NCBI RefSeq assembly: GCF_018860565.1
Contig: NZ_JAHKPS010000022.1
Span: 237,195-301,194 of the forward strand
Direction of reading: 5' to 3'
Source of the DNA: Winogradskyella psychrotolerans
Lineage (GTDB): Bacteria > Bacteroidota > Bacteroidia > Flavobacteriales > Flavobacteriaceae
Length of the DNA stretch: 64,000 nucleotides
The position numbers were made by a program, and so were the translations under genes. Below, piece after piece: positions 1-9,386 of this stretch. The notes beneath the pieces were generated by a model, which saw only the letters and a list, made by a program, of their open reading frames with translations, was not told the DNA's origin and ran no database searches. Each line of letters starts with the position of its first letter. Position 1 is the stretch's first letter.

Positions 1-206
1 TGGTTGAACGTTTAGCGATGCCATTTTTGGTGTTTTATCAAATACCCAATATTATTTTTAATTTTAGCTACCAAGCTAAAGATTTAGCGACTGTACTTTG
101 GATTCTCGGAATTGTAAGTATAGTTTTAACTTTAATGTTGGTCTTGGTTCGTGTTAGCATAAAATTATTTAAGAGTTACGAAAAGCAATATAAAACTCTA
201 GCATAA
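1..206 (+). CDS. C-terminal end of a membrane protein (partial)
   Basis: The open frame enters from the left edge (codons read from base 3), so only the last 67 residues are visible. They contain one clear hydrophobic segment (LATVLWILGIVSIVLTLMLV) followed by a basic tail ending YEKQYKTLA. An ATG at 18 lies in frame, but upstream codons are open and it need not be the start. The two following genes are also small membrane proteins, so it may belong to the same cluster. Family not recognised. Confidence 0.55.
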   Translation, partial: VERLAMPFLVFYQIPNIIFNFSYQAKDLATVLWILGIVSIVLTLMLVLVRVSIKLFKSYEKQYKTLA

Positions 207-219
207 CCTAAATAGAAGG

Positions 220-252
220 AGACCTAGCGGGTTTTTAAAACCTAGCAGGTCT
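220..252. repeat. REP-like 33-nt palindrome, copy 1
   Basis: This imperfect palindrome starts AGACCTAGCGGG, has a TTTTTAAAA centre and ends CCTAGCAGGTCT. It lies 13 nt after the preceding stop codon. It is the copy closest to the truncated repeat inside the transposase-hemF gene: both begin AGACCTAGCGGG. Confidence 0.85.
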
Positions 253-267
253 AAAAGTGAATTAACA

Positions 268-987
268 ATGAAACTAACCAAAGAAGAAATACAATTCGTA
301 GACAACTACCTCATTAAAAACGAGGTAAAATACTGGGATGTGCGTTTAGAATTGTTAGATCATATTGTTTCTGCCGTTGAAGATAAAATGACTAACGATG
401 GTATTTCTTTTAATGAAGCTTTACTTGACGTTCATAGAGGTTTTGGAAACCAGTGTATAGAATTTGGAGTTCCTAAGGGTAAAATATTTGAAAGTGGCTT
501 ATACCAAAGTAATATTGGGTTTAAGAAGTTTACAAAAAACAAGCAAAAGGAAATCAGTAGAAAAAACAGAAAACGGTATTGGGTGCTTTTAAAACAAACG
601 CTGTTGTCTTATAGCTTTATGTTAGAGTATCTTCTATTTGTTATGATGATATTTGTCACTTATCAATACAAACCAAAAACAGCATTATTGGTGGCATTAA
701 TTACGCTGGCAATTCCAGAATTACTAAAATTTAAATATGTGTTTAGAAAAGGGGTTAGGCACTCATTAAACGCTAATATGGTGGGTTTGCTTAATTCTTC
801 TTTTTTGTGCTTTCAAGGTGCTATTCTAAATTTTTATAAAGATGAGTTTACTTATAATGGCATCGTGGATTATAGATATATTATAGGCTTTTATGTCCTT
901 ATTTATCCTTTAACTAGAGTCAGTTTTATGCTTTATAAAGAAGTATTAAATACCACCAAAGAACGTTATCAGCTTTTAACATCATGA
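268..987 (+). CDS. Membrane protein of unknown function
   Basis: 239 residues. The soluble N-terminal part (about 1-105) begins MKLTKEEIQFVDNYL and contains the patch RLELLDHIVSAVEDKM. It is followed by four hydrophobic segments (about 112-132, 137-155, 168-185 and 205-222). The N-terminal pattern (LT..EIQ....Y.......YD.. .EL.DH) is shared with the next gene, so the two are probably distant paralogues. The stop overlaps the next start (ATGA). In flavobacteria such prefix-plus-membrane proteins often sit beside ABC exporters, as here. No function can be assigned. Confidence 0.8.
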   Translation: MKLTKEEIQFVDNYLIKNEVKYWDVRLELLDHIVSAVEDKMTNDGISFNEALLDVHRGFGNQCIEFGVPKGKIFESGLYQSNIGFKKFTKNKQKEISRKNRKRYWVLLKQTLLSYSFMLEYLLFVMMIFVTYQYKPKTALLVALITLAIPELLKFKYVFRKGVRHSLNANMVGLLNSSFLCFQGAILNFYKDEFTYNGIVDYRYIIGFYVLIYPLTRVSFMLYKEVLNTTKERYQLLTS

Positions 988-1673
988 AACTTACCGAACC
1001 TCAAATACAAGACCTCTACGCTTTTACAAGACAACATTTTGTAGAGCACTACGACTTACAAACCGAACTCGTAGATCATTTAGCCAACGATATTGAAGAG
1101 CAATGGCAAAATCAACCCAAACTCAGTTTTGAAGATGCTAAAAATAAAGCCTTTAAAAAGTTCGGGATTTTTGGTTTTATGGATGCCATTGAGCAGAAAC
1201 AAAAGGCTATGAACAAACGCTATAGAGGTTATTTGTGGAACGAACTTAAAAAATGGTTTGAGCTACCGCAAATTATTGGAACTATAGCTTTGTTTTTAAT
1301 GTTTTATGTCGCTTTTTCTTCAAAATATACAGCCATTCTTACGATGGTTTTTTACGTTATAATTTCAGGTTGGTGTATCTATAAAGGTACACAACTCAAT
1401 AGGCAGTTTAGACGTAGAAAAGAAATTTCTAACAAAAAATGGTTATTAGAAGAACTAATTTTTAAGCAAGCAAGTGGAACATCTTTAATATTTATTTCAC
1501 AAATGTATAATGTATTTACAATTCCAGATAAGTTTGAAATAAACACCTTGTTTTTACTGCTCTTTTCTTTAGCTTTTACGGTATTAACTTTAGTTAATTA
1601 TATCAGCTTAAAAGTGATTCCAAGTAAGGCCGAAAAACTACTAAACGAAACCTACCCAGAATTTAGTTTGTAA
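984..1673 (+). CDS. Membrane protein of unknown function, paralogue of the preceding gene
   Basis: 229 residues. It starts inside the stop of the previous gene (4-nt ATGA overlap), which indicates translational coupling. The N-terminus MKLTEPQIQDLYAFTRQH with TELVDHLANDIEEQW mirrors the first gene. The C-terminal half has about four membrane segments (about 93-110, 112-130, 165-180 and 188-208). Probably a regulatory or accessory membrane component of the ABC exporter encoded downstream. That is inference from position only. Confidence 0.8.
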   Translation: MKLTEPQIQDLYAFTRQHFVEHYDLQTELVDHLANDIEEQWQNQPKLSFEDAKNKAFKKFGIFGFMDAIEQKQKAMNKRYRGYLWNELKKWFELPQIIGTIALFLMFYVAFSSKYTAILTMVFYVIISGWCIYKGTQLNRQFRRRKEISNKKWLLEELIFKQASGTSLIFISQMYNVFTIPDKFEINTLFLLLFSLAFTVLTLVNYISLKVIPSKAEKLLNETYPEFSL

Positions 1674-1724
1674 CAAATTTCTGTTTTTTAATACTTACTA
1701 CATAAACCAACCCATCATTACACT

Positions 1725-3203
1725 ATGATAAAACATTTTCTCAATCTCGAATGGAAACAATATTTCCGTTCGTCTTATTGGCAGAAAAATATAGCGATTA
1801 ATATCTTAATGGTATTTTTTGCACTTTATTTTGTTGCCATGTTTTTAGGCTTAGGATTCGGCCTTCTTTTTATCCTTAAAGAAATGTATCCTGAGCAGGA
1901 CCCATTTGTAGTAGCCAATGGATTTTTGTTTTACTGGATTATTGGCGATTTATTAATGCGTTTCTTTTTGCAAAAACTACCAGTAATGAGTGTAAAACCT
2001 TTGCTAACACTTCCTATTAAACGATCTACTGTTGTTAATTATGTGTTAGGAAAATCAGCATTGTCATTTTTTAATTTTTTACCATTATTTGCTATCATAC
2101 CCTTTAGTATAATGCTAATAGGAGATGGTTATGCTGTTTCTGAAATTATAACCTGGCTGTTTGCGTTAATTATAACAGTGCTCATTATTAATTTCTTGAA
2201 TTTTATAATCGAAGCGTTTTCGGCAGAATCAGAATTGTCATTTCTACCTATAATCGTTGTAGTAAGTGTTTTATTTGGTTTAAATTATTTTGAAATTGTA
2301 CCAATGACGTCGTTAATAGGAAGCGGGTTTTTAGCCATTGCGAATCATCCCATTTTTATTCTAATTCCTATTGCAGTTTTAATTGGTTGTTATGTTTTTA
2401 ACTATAAGACGTTAATAAAGAAACTGTATTTAGATAGCTCATTAAAATCTAAAGTCGCTGAGGTTAATGCTTCAGATTTATCATGGACAGAGCGTTTTGG
2501 AGACATTGCACCATTTATGAAACTCGATTTAAAACTGATTTGGAGAAACAAACGCACCAAGTCTATGACATTTTTGTTACTCATTGGTGTGCTTTACGGT
2601 TTGTTTTTCTATCCACAACCTATGTATAGAGAAATGACCTTTATGTCAGCATTTATTGGGATTTTCTCAACCGGATTTTTCCTTATCAACTTCGGACAAT
2701 TTATTCCGGCTTGGGATAGTGGTTATTATAAACTTTTAATGAGCCAGAATATTAAATACGAACAGTATCTACGTTCAAAATTTATCCTTATGGTGATTAG
2801 TGTTGTACTTCTTTTTGTGTTGGGTATTCCTTATGTGTATTTCGGATACAAGATTTTAATCGCGCATTTTGCGGCTGCCATTTATAACATTGGTGTTAAT
2901 ACGCACGTCATACTTTGGGGAGGTTCTTTTAATAGAAAAAAGATAGAATTAGATAAAAAAGCAGCCTTTAATTATCAAGGTACAGGTGCTGTACAATGGC
3001 TCATAGGTATTCCGCTTATGTTAGTGCCAATGGGATTATTTGGATTAGTGAACTGGCTTGCTGGTTTTGCTGCAGCAATAGCTTTATTAATTGTTCTCGG
3101 AGTTTTAGGAATAGTGTTTCATAAAAAATTAATGAAAGGCATTACTAAAAAATATGGCGATTCAAAATACAAAATGATTGACGCTTTTAGTCAAGATAAT
3201 TAA
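1725..3203 (+). CDS. ABC-2 type exporter permease (DUF5687-like)
   Basis: 492 residues with 10 or more hydrophobic segments along the whole length and short charged loops, as in DUF5687 proteins of Bacteroidota. The N-terminus HFLNLEWKQYFRSSYWQKN is an amphipathic cytoplasmic lead typical of this group. The ATPase gene follows after 22 nt, so the pair is best read as a two-component exporter. Nothing in the sequence shows the substrate. Confidence 0.75.
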   Translation: MIKHFLNLEWKQYFRSSYWQKNIAINILMVFFALYFVAMFLGLGFGLLFILKEMYPEQDPFVVANGFLFYWIIGDLLMRFFLQKLPVMSVKPLLTLPIKRSTVVNYVLGKSALSFFNFLPLFAIIPFSIMLIGDGYAVSEIITWLFALIITVLIINFLNFIIEAFSAESELSFLPIIVVVSVLFGLNYFEIVPMTSLIGSGFLAIANHPIFILIPIAVLIGCYVFNYKTLIKKLYLDSSLKSKVAEVNASDLSWTERFGDIAPFMKLDLKLIWRNKRTKSMTFLLLIGVLYGLFFYPQPMYREMTFMSAFIGIFSTGFFLINFGQFIPAWDSGYYKLLMSQNIKYEQYLRSKFILMVISVVLLFVLGIPYVYFGYKILIAHFAAAIYNIGVNTHVILWGGSFNRKKIELDKKAAFNYQGTGAVQWLIGIPLMLVPMGLFGLVNWLAGFAAAIALLIVLGVLGIVFHKKLMKGITKKYGDSKYKMIDAFSQDN

Positions 3204-3225
3204 TTAACACTTAAGATTATACATC

Positions 3226-3948
3226 ATGATATATACTAAAGACCTTTCAAAAACATATAACGGAACAACTGTTCTTAATATTGAAGAATTAACCATTCCT
3301 AAAGGCCAAAGTTTTGGTTTAGTCGGTAATAATGGAGCTGGAAAAACAACATATTTCAGTTTATTACTCGATTTAATAAAACCAACCACTGGAAACATTA
3401 CCAGCAATAACGTTGTTGTAGATGAAAGTGAAGATTGGAAACCATTTACGTCATCGTTTATAGATGAAAGTTTTTTAATAGGCTATTTAACACCTGAAGA
3501 GTATTTCTATTTTATTGGAGAATTGCGAGGGCAAAACAAAGCAGATGTTGATACTTTAACAGCTAAGTTTGAAGACTTCTTTAACGGAGAGATCATAGGA
3601 AAGAAAAAATACCTCAGAGATTTAAGTAAAGGAAATCAAAAGAAAGCCGGTATTGTAGCAGCACTTATTGGTCAGCCTGAAGTTATTATTTTAGATGAAC
3701 CTTTTGCTAATTTAGATCCTACAACTCAAATTCGTTTAAAGCAAATTATTAAAGATTTAGCCGAAAAACAAGGGGTTACCGTTTTAGTGTCTAGTCACGA
3801 TTTAACACATGTTACAGACGTTTGTGAGCGTATTGTTGTGTTAGAAAAAGGAAACGTTATTAAGGATCTAGAAACCAATCCTGCGACATTAAAAGAATTG
3901 GAAGCGCATTTTGCAGGTAGAGCAGTAGTTTCGCAAGAAGAAGAATAA
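3226..3948 (+). CDS. ABC transporter ATP-binding protein
   Basis: 240 residues forming one nucleotide-binding domain. Visible motifs are Walker A (GLVGNNGAGKTT, about 32-43), signature LSKGNQKKAG (about 133), Walker B VIILDEPFANLDP and the switch histidine in VLVSSHDLTHV. It should power the permease encoded just upstream. A terminator follows, so it is the last gene of this cluster. Confidence 0.9.
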   Translation: MIYTKDLSKTYNGTTVLNIEELTIPKGQSFGLVGNNGAGKTTYFSLLLDLIKPTTGNITSNNVVVDESEDWKPFTSSFIDESFLIGYLTPEEYFYFIGELRGQNKADVDTLTAKFEDFFNGEIIGKKKYLRDLSKGNQKKAGIVAALIGQPEVIILDEPFANLDPTTQIRLKQIIKDLAEKQGVTVLVSSHDLTHVTDVCERIVVLEKGNVIKDLETNPATLKELEAHFAGRAVVSQEEE

Positions 3949-3970
3949 CAATTCATTTTATATAATTTAG

Positions 3971-4007
3971 AGCTCGTGATTATTAAATTAATGACGGGCT
4001 TTTTTTG
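3971..4007 (+). terminator. Rho-independent terminator after the ABC cluster
   Basis: AGCTCGT (3971-3977) pairs with ACGGGCT (3994-4000), with one G-U pair, and is followed by seven T. It ends the cluster that starts upstream of base 268. Confidence 0.7.
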
Positions 4008-4139
4008 TGCTTTTACATAGTGTACTACCTCGAAAAACCATGAAATAACATCAAAAATTCAAAAAGATGCTTATTTTTACCACAGAACACACTAAACAGG
4101 GTGTTTTTAAGTTATCTATTAACCAAATAGAACCAACGT

Positions 4140-6755
4140 TTGAAAACCTATTATAAAAATATACTATTACTTTTTTGTGCACTGATGCTTGCTCAAAGCT
4201 GTTCGACCAAAAAAGATAAATTCATTAACAGGCAATTTCATGCCTTGGGCACTAAGTACAATGTGCTCTATAATGGTAATATTGCTTTAGAGCGTGGCAA
4301 AGACGGAGTAAATAATGAATTTACAGAGAATTTCTGGGAGCTTTTACCTGTAGAGCGTATGAAGGTTGATGAAGATGATATTTTTTTACCAGGGCAAACC
4401 AAAAATGCAGACTTTGAGCGTGCTGAAGAAAAAGCCATTAAAGCCATACAAGTACATGGAATGAATTTTAATGGAAAAGAAAAAAATCCTCAGATAGACG
4501 AAGCGTATTTGCTTTTAGGGCAAGCGCGATATTTTGATAAACGTTTTGTTCCAGCTATGGCAGCGTTCAACAATATTTTAAATAAATATCCTACAAGCGA
4601 TAAAATTAACCAAGTTAAAATCTGGCGCGAAAAAACAAGCATGCGTTTAGATAATAACGAAGGTGCTATTGAGAAACTAAAACGTTTACTTAATGAAGAA
4701 GAAATAGAGGGGCAAGATTTGGCAGACGCATCAGCAGCTTTAGCTCAGGCTTATCTTAATATAAAATCTAAAGATAGTGCTATTGCGCAACTTACTATTG
4801 CTGCAGAAAACACAGAGATAAAAAGAGAAAAAGCACGATACCATTATATTAAAGGGCAACTCTATAATGAGTTTGGAAAAAAGGATAGTGCAAACATGGA
4901 ATTTGATGCTATAATTGATATGCATCGTAAAATTCCAAGATCTTTCTACATTAATGCACACATTGAAAAATCAAATAATTTTGATATTGCCAATGGAAAC
5001 GATATTGAATTTCAAGAATATCTTACAGAGCTTGAAGAAAATAGAGAAAATAGACCGTTTCTAGATAAAATCTATTATCGCATTGCAGAATATCATCGTG
5101 CTAAGGCTTCAGATAGTCTTTCAGAAGTATATTATAATAAGTCCTTAAGAAAAATAAGTTCAGATCAATACCTAAGATCCTTAAACTATGAAACTTTAGG
5201 GAATATGTATTTCGACAAAAACAGTTATAAAACTGCTGGAGCATATTACGATTCAACACTTACAGCTATGGTGAAAAACACCAAGCCGTACAGAATTATA
5301 AAAAAGAAGCGCGAAAACCTTGATGATGTAATTTACTATGAAGGTATTGCGCAAACTAACGATAGTATTCTTAGAATAATTGGGCTTTCAAAAGCGGAGC
5401 AGTTAGCTATTTATACAAAATTTGCTGAAGACCAACGCTTAAAAGCTTTAGAAGAAAAAGAACTACAAGAAAAAGCCGTGCAGCAGCAGAAAAATCAAAC
5501 GGTAGCAGCTAATAATTTCGATAAAAGAAATCCAAAAAGCCTAGGTAATCCACCAGGTTTGTCTCGAGATCTTAAAACGCTAAGTGGAAACAAGAATAAT
5601 AGTAGTTTTTATTTTTACAATACAACAACGGTTGCTTACGGTAAAAACGAATTTCTAAAACTATGGGGAAATCGTAAACTTCAGGATAATTGGAGGCATT
5701 CAAGTCAGGGTGCTAATATTGCAAATACAATACAAGGGGATAGTTTGACAGATGCCACTATTGAAGATAAGCTATTTAACCCTGAGACCTATTTAGCATC
5801 ATTGCCAACAGAACAAGTAGAAATAGATAGCATTGCTAAAGAACGCAATTTTGCGTATTACCAATTGGGAATTATATATAAAGAGAAATTTAAAGAGCTT
5901 GAATTGGCAAAATCAAGATTTGAAGATCTTTTAGAAAACAATCCAGAAGACCGATTAATATTGCCTTCAAAATATAATTTATATCGTATTTATTTAGAAT
6001 TAGGTTTAAATCTAAAGGCCGAAACGATGAAATTGGCAATTATTAATGAATATCCAGATTCTCGTTATGCCGAAATTCTATTAAATCCACAATCAGAATT
6101 GTCTAAAGACGAAAACAGTCCAGAGTATATTTATACCAATCTCTATAAGCAATTTGCTAACGAAGAATATGCGGCTGTAATTGCAGAGGCCGAAACCCAA
6201 ATTAAACGACTAGAAGGTGATGATTTTGTTCCTAAGTTTGAAATTTTAAAAGCATCAGCTAAAGGGAGACTTTATGGTTTTGAAGCTTATAAAGCGGGTA
6301 TTAATTATATCGCCTTAACTTATGTTAATACAGAAGAAGGTAAAAAAGCCCAAGACATTATTACAAATGCGTTTCCAGTTTTAGCAAAAAAGGAATTTAT
6401 ACCAGATGATAATGCTGAAAAATTTAATGTTATTTTTCAATTCGAAAATAATGCAGGAGAAGATATAGATGCATTTATAAAGATTTTAGATGAGGAAGTG
6501 GCTAAAATAGACTACTTTGACCTTAAGACGTCAAAGGATGTTTACGATGAAAACACTACCTTTGTTGTTGTTCATGGATTAAAAAGTATAGGAGGAGCAA
6601 AAGGATTTGCCGAATTGCTTAAATCTGAAGAAAAAGATAAAAGAGGTCGCGTGGTGAAACCAAAAATAACACGACCTTATTTTGCTATTTCTTCCCCAAA
6701 CTATGCAATTATTCAAAGACATAAAAATTTAAATGCTTATTTAGAGTTACAGTAA
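4140..6755 (+). CDS. sprE: Gliding motility / type IX secretion lipoprotein SprE (PorW), TPR-rich
   Basis: 871 residues from a TTG start; no in-frame ATG lies nearby upstream. The N-terminus is a lipoprotein signal with lipobox LAQSC, cleaved before Cys21, then STKKDKFINRQFHALGTKYN, which is characteristic of SprE/PorW. TPR-like helical repeats fill most of the rest, with a Gln/Lys-rich stretch near 430-460. Length matches the Flavobacterium johnsoniae protein (about 870). SprE/PorW is an outer-membrane-associated periplasmic lipoprotein needed for type IX secretion and gliding. It is transcribed towards the bactofilin and atp genes. Confidence 0.88.
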   Translation: MKTYYKNILLLFCALMLAQSCSTKKDKFINRQFHALGTKYNVLYNGNIALERGKDGVNNEFTENFWELLPVERMKVDEDDIFLPGQTKNADFERAEEKAIKAIQVHGMNFNGKEKNPQIDEAYLLLGQARYFDKRFVPAMAAFNNILNKYPTSDKINQVKIWREKTSMRLDNNEGAIEKLKRLLNEEEIEGQDLADASAALAQAYLNIKSKDSAIAQLTIAAENTEIKREKARYHYIKGQLYNEFGKKDSANMEFDAIIDMHRKIPRSFYINAHIEKSNNFDIANGNDIEFQEYLTELEENRENRPFLDKIYYRIAEYHRAKASDSLSEVYYNKSLRKISSDQYLRSLNYETLGNMYFDKNSYKTAGAYYDSTLTAMVKNTKPYRIIKKKRENLDDVIYYEGIAQTNDSILRIIGLSKAEQLAIYTKFAEDQRLKALEEKELQEKAVQQQKNQTVAANNFDKRNPKSLGNPPGLSRDLKTLSGNKNNSSFYFYNTTTVAYGKNEFLKLWGNRKLQDNWRHSSQGANIANTIQGDSLTDATIEDKLFNPETYLASLPTEQVEIDSIAKERNFAYYQLGIIYKEKFKELELAKSRFEDLLENNPEDRLILPSKYNLYRIYLELGLNLKAETMKLAIINEYPDSRYAEILLNPQSELSKDENSPEYIYTNLYKQFANEEYAAVIAEAETQIKRLEGDDFVPKFEILKASAKGRLYGFEAYKAGINYIALTYVNTEEGKKAQDIITNAFPVLAKKEFIPDDNAEKFNVIFQFENNAGEDIDAFIKILDEEVAKIDYFDLKTSKDVYDENTTFVVVHGLKSIGGAKGFAELLKSEEKDKRGRVVKPKITRPYFAISSPNYAIIQRHKNLNAYLELQ

Positions 6756-6772
6756 TTTAAAACCAAATCAAC

Positions 6773-7204
6773 ATGTTTTCTTCAGATAGAAAAAAACCAA
6801 AACACAAATCAATCATGGAAACAAGTACTCAGCAAAACATAATAGCGCAAGGCACTAAAATTGTAGGTGACATTGCAAGTCAAGGACCATTTAGAATTGA
6901 CGGAACCGTTGAGGGTAATGTAAAAACATCGGGAAAGGTCGTTGTTGGTAAATCAGGCTTTATTAAAGGTACCTTACAAGGTGAAAATGCCGATTTTGAA
7001 GGTAAATTTTCAGGAAAACTTATTTTGTCAGGTACGTTGTCATTAAAATCTACGGCACATATAGAAGGCGAAGTTCATATTACCAAATTAGCGGTTGAGC
7101 CAGGAGCAACATTTAATGCTACATGTAGTATGAAAGGTACTGTTAAATCAATTTCTAATGAGCCAAGCCGACCGCAGCAAGCCGCAGCAGCCCAAAGCAA
7201 ATAA
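6773..7204 (+). CDS. Bactofilin (polymer-forming cytoskeletal protein)
   Basis: 143 residues. The core, about 20-120, is a series of short beta repeats rich in G and V (QGTKIVGDIASQGPFRIDG, TVEGNVKTSGKVVVGKSG, IKGTLQGENADFEGKFSGK), which is the right-handed beta-helix pattern of DUF583/bactofilins. The flexible tail ends PQQAAAAQSK. Bactofilins self-assemble into membrane-associated filaments. The last 47 nt overlap the atpZ start in another frame. A second Met at residue 15 (METSTQQN) is a possible alternative start. Confidence 0.9.
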   Translation: MFSSDRKKPKHKSIMETSTQQNIIAQGTKIVGDIASQGPFRIDGTVEGNVKTSGKVVVGKSGFIKGTLQGENADFEGKFSGKLILSGTLSLKSTAHIEGEVHITKLAVEPGATFNATCSMKGTVKSISNEPSRPQQAAAAQSK

Positions 7205-7409
7205 AAAAGGACCCAATAAATTTATACGGTTTACATCTGTCGCATTTCAAATGGGAGGCACTATTTTTCTTGGAAATTATTTAGGACAATGGTTAGATGT
7301 AACATACGATAAAGATTATTTAGAGACCACAATAACACTTGTCTCTATCTTTATTTCAATGTATTTGGTGATTTCTCAAGTTATAAAAGTATCTAAAGAA
7401 GATGATTAA
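7158..7409 (+). CDS. atpZ: AtpZ/AtpI-like ATP synthase accessory protein
   Basis: 83 residues with two membrane segments (about 28-46 and 57-75) and the family pattern FQMGGTIFLGNYLGQWLD. The basic N-terminus is followed by GPNKFIRFTSVAFQMG. These proteins sit at the head of atp operons and are thought to help assembly or Mg/Ca handling. The proposed start lies 47 nt inside the bactofilin gene. A start after that overlap would remove only the basic tail and is possible. The last 8 nt overlap the next gene. Confidence 0.75.
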   Translation: MSQADRSKPQQPKANKKGPNKFIRFTSVAFQMGGTIFLGNYLGQWLDVTYDKDYLETTITLVSIFISMYLVISQVIKVSKEDD

Positions 7410-7800
7410 ATCACTTATAATATATGTAATATCCTTTGCGGTATTATTTCTAATGGTTCATTTTTCGCAAGAATTTATTCTTAACCAATTACATAGTACT
7501 GTTAGATTTAGTCTTTGGGATACTAACTTGTTTTTTGCGGTAGCTTCTTTGCTAATCTGTGTTCATTTTCAATTTTTCTCTCTTATTAAAGGCCTAGAGA
7601 CCCAACTAGGATTTATCTATTTGCCTACGCTTTTTATAAAAGGCATACTGTTTTATGTCGCGTTTAAGGATACCATTTTCAATATTGAAATTTTAAATAC
7701 AACCGAACAATTAAACATTCTAATTCCAATACTCTTATTTCTAGGATTGGAGGTGTTTTTTATCGTTAAAATAATATCAAAAATGGGGTTTAAATATTAG
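7402..7800 (+). CDS. Four-helix membrane protein of the atp operon (DUF6168-like)
   Basis: 132 residues with four hydrophobic segments (about 4-20, 43-61, 72-88 and 103-122). It overlaps atpZ by 8 nt and precedes atpB. A small protein in this place is usual in flavobacterial atp operons and probably replaces AtpI as an assembly factor. That role is inferred from position. The DUF6168 label is from memory and moderate. Confidence 0.7.
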   Translation: MIKSLIIYVISFAVLFLMVHFSQEFILNQLHSTVRFSLWDTNLFFAVASLLICVHFQFFSLIKGLETQLGFIYLPTLFIKGILFYVAFKDTIFNIEILNTTEQLNILIPILLFLGLEVFFIVKIISKMGFKY

Positions 7801-7814
7801 ATACAAAAAACACA

Positions 7815-7843
7815 TTGTTATTTTAATAAATTGCGTACTTTTG
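7815..7843 (+). promoter_or_regulatory. Promoter upstream of atpB
   Basis: TTG at 7815-7817 and TACTTTTG at 7836-7843, 18 nt apart, fit the Bacteroidota -33/-7 consensus. A TTG at 7831 that could extend the atpB frame lies inside this promoter, which supports the ATG at 7882 as the real start. The ATP synthase core would then have a promoter of its own behind atpZ. Confidence 0.7.
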
Positions 7844-7881
7844 CACGGAATTTGAGAAGAGGTTTTTTTTATTTTATTAGA

Positions 7882-9048
7882 ATGAAGATAGTTAAACAAA
7901 GTTTTAAGTTTTTAGTATTAGCAGTTTTGATGTTTTTACCAACATCTATTTTAGCGATTAATGCTGGAGGAGATGGTGGTCAAATTTCTGGTAAACAAGA
8001 GGTAGAAGAGTATATAGTTCACCACCTTAAAGACTCTCATGATTTTAATCTGTTTTCGTATACCGATGATGCAGGAGAACGTCAGCATTTTGGTGTAGCA
8101 TTACCTGTAATACTTTGGTCTTCTGAAGGATTGGTAACTTTTATGTCTTCAGAATTTCACCATGATGATAACGGACAAGTTATTGTAGAAAAAGACGGTC
8201 TTAAGTTTACAAAGATTCACTCTAAAATTTACGAATTAGAAAAAGGAGCTACTGCTGTTGAGTTTGATGCAGATCATCATGCGACTAATGCTTCAAAGGT
8301 TTTAGATTTTTCAATTACTAAAAGTGTTATCGGTATCTTATTAATAGGACTTTTAATGCTATTCTGGTTCTCTAGATTAGCAAAACAATACAAGAAAAAA
8401 CAAATTCCTACAGGTTTCGGTCGAATTTTAGAGCCGTTAGTGCTTTACGTAAGAGACGAAATTGCAAGACCAAATATTGGTGAAAAGCACTACCGCAAAT
8501 TTACAGGGTACCTTTTAACGGTATTCTTCTTTATATGGATTTTAAACTTAGCAGGTTTAACTCCATTAGGTTTTAACGTTACAGGTCAGTTAGCTGTTAC
8601 AGCATGTTTAGCAATATTTACTTTAATTATTTATACTATAAGTGGTAATAAAGATTACTGGATGCACATATTATGGATGCCAGGTGTACCAATCTTTGTA
8701 AAACCAATATTAGCTGTAATTGAATTGGTAGGTGCATTTATTATTAAGCCTTTCTCATTACTAGTACGTTTGTTTGCAAACATTTCTGCAGGACATATTG
8801 TATTAATGAGTTTAATTGCAATTATGTTTACACTTAAAGAGTCTTTAGGTGTGGTTGGTGCAACAAGCTTATCGTTTGTATTATCATTTTTCCTTTTATT
8901 AATCGAATTATTAGTAGCGTTTTTACAAGCGTATATTTTTACAATGCTTTCCGCTTTATTTATTGGTATGGCTGTAGCAGAACACAATCATGAACATGAT
9001 CACGAAGTTTCTTCTGACGTAGAGGACGTGAGAGGAGATTTCATTTAA
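7882..9048 (+). CDS. atpB: ATP synthase F0 subunit a
   Basis: 388 residues from the ATG at 7882. An N-terminal signal peptide (FKFLVLAVLMFLPTSILA) is followed by a periplasmic region of about 110 residues, then five or six membrane helices. The essential Arg helix is visible in LLVRLFANISAGHIV, and the last helix is ELLVAFLQAYIFTMLSALFI. The His/Asp-rich tail is EHNHEHDHEV. The protein forms the proton half-channels against the c-ring. The cleavable signal and long N-terminal region are typical of Bacteroidota subunit a. Confidence 0.95.
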   Translation: MKIVKQSFKFLVLAVLMFLPTSILAINAGGDGGQISGKQEVEEYIVHHLKDSHDFNLFSYTDDAGERQHFGVALPVILWSSEGLVTFMSSEFHHDDNGQVIVEKDGLKFTKIHSKIYELEKGATAVEFDADHHATNASKVLDFSITKSVIGILLIGLLMLFWFSRLAKQYKKKQIPTGFGRILEPLVLYVRDEIARPNIGEKHYRKFTGYLLTVFFFIWILNLAGLTPLGFNVTGQLAVTACLAIFTLIIYTISGNKDYWMHILWMPGVPIFVKPILAVIELVGAFIIKPFSLLVRLFANISAGHIVLMSLIAIMFTLKESLGVVGATSLSFVLSFFLLLIELLVAFLQAYIFTMLSALFIGMAVAEHNHEHDHEVSSDVEDVRGDFI

Positions 9049-9068
9049 GACGAATTTTTTTAATTTAA

Positions 9069-9287
<219 letters not shown>

Positions 9288-9308
9288 GAACCAAATCAAA
9301 TGTACAAG

Positions 9309-9350
9309 AACACAAAGCCTGCAACGGTTGGTTGCAGGATGTGTTTTTAA
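9309..9350 (+). terminator. Hairpin with T-run between atpE and atpF
   Basis: AACACA (9309-9314) pairs with TGTGTT (9340-9345), and CCTGCAAC (9318-9325) pairs perfectly with GTTGCAGG (9331-9338). Five T follow. Because it sits inside the operon, it is more likely a partial terminator or mRNA-stabilising element that raises c-subunit yield than a full stop. Confidence 0.7.
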
Positions 9351-9386
9351 ATTAAAAAAAGACAAAACATTTAATTATTTAATAGT

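Noticed and set aside
8655..8987. Long open frame antisense to atpB
   Set aside because: It is a mirror of the well-conserved atpB coding sequence, with unlikely composition and no promoter.
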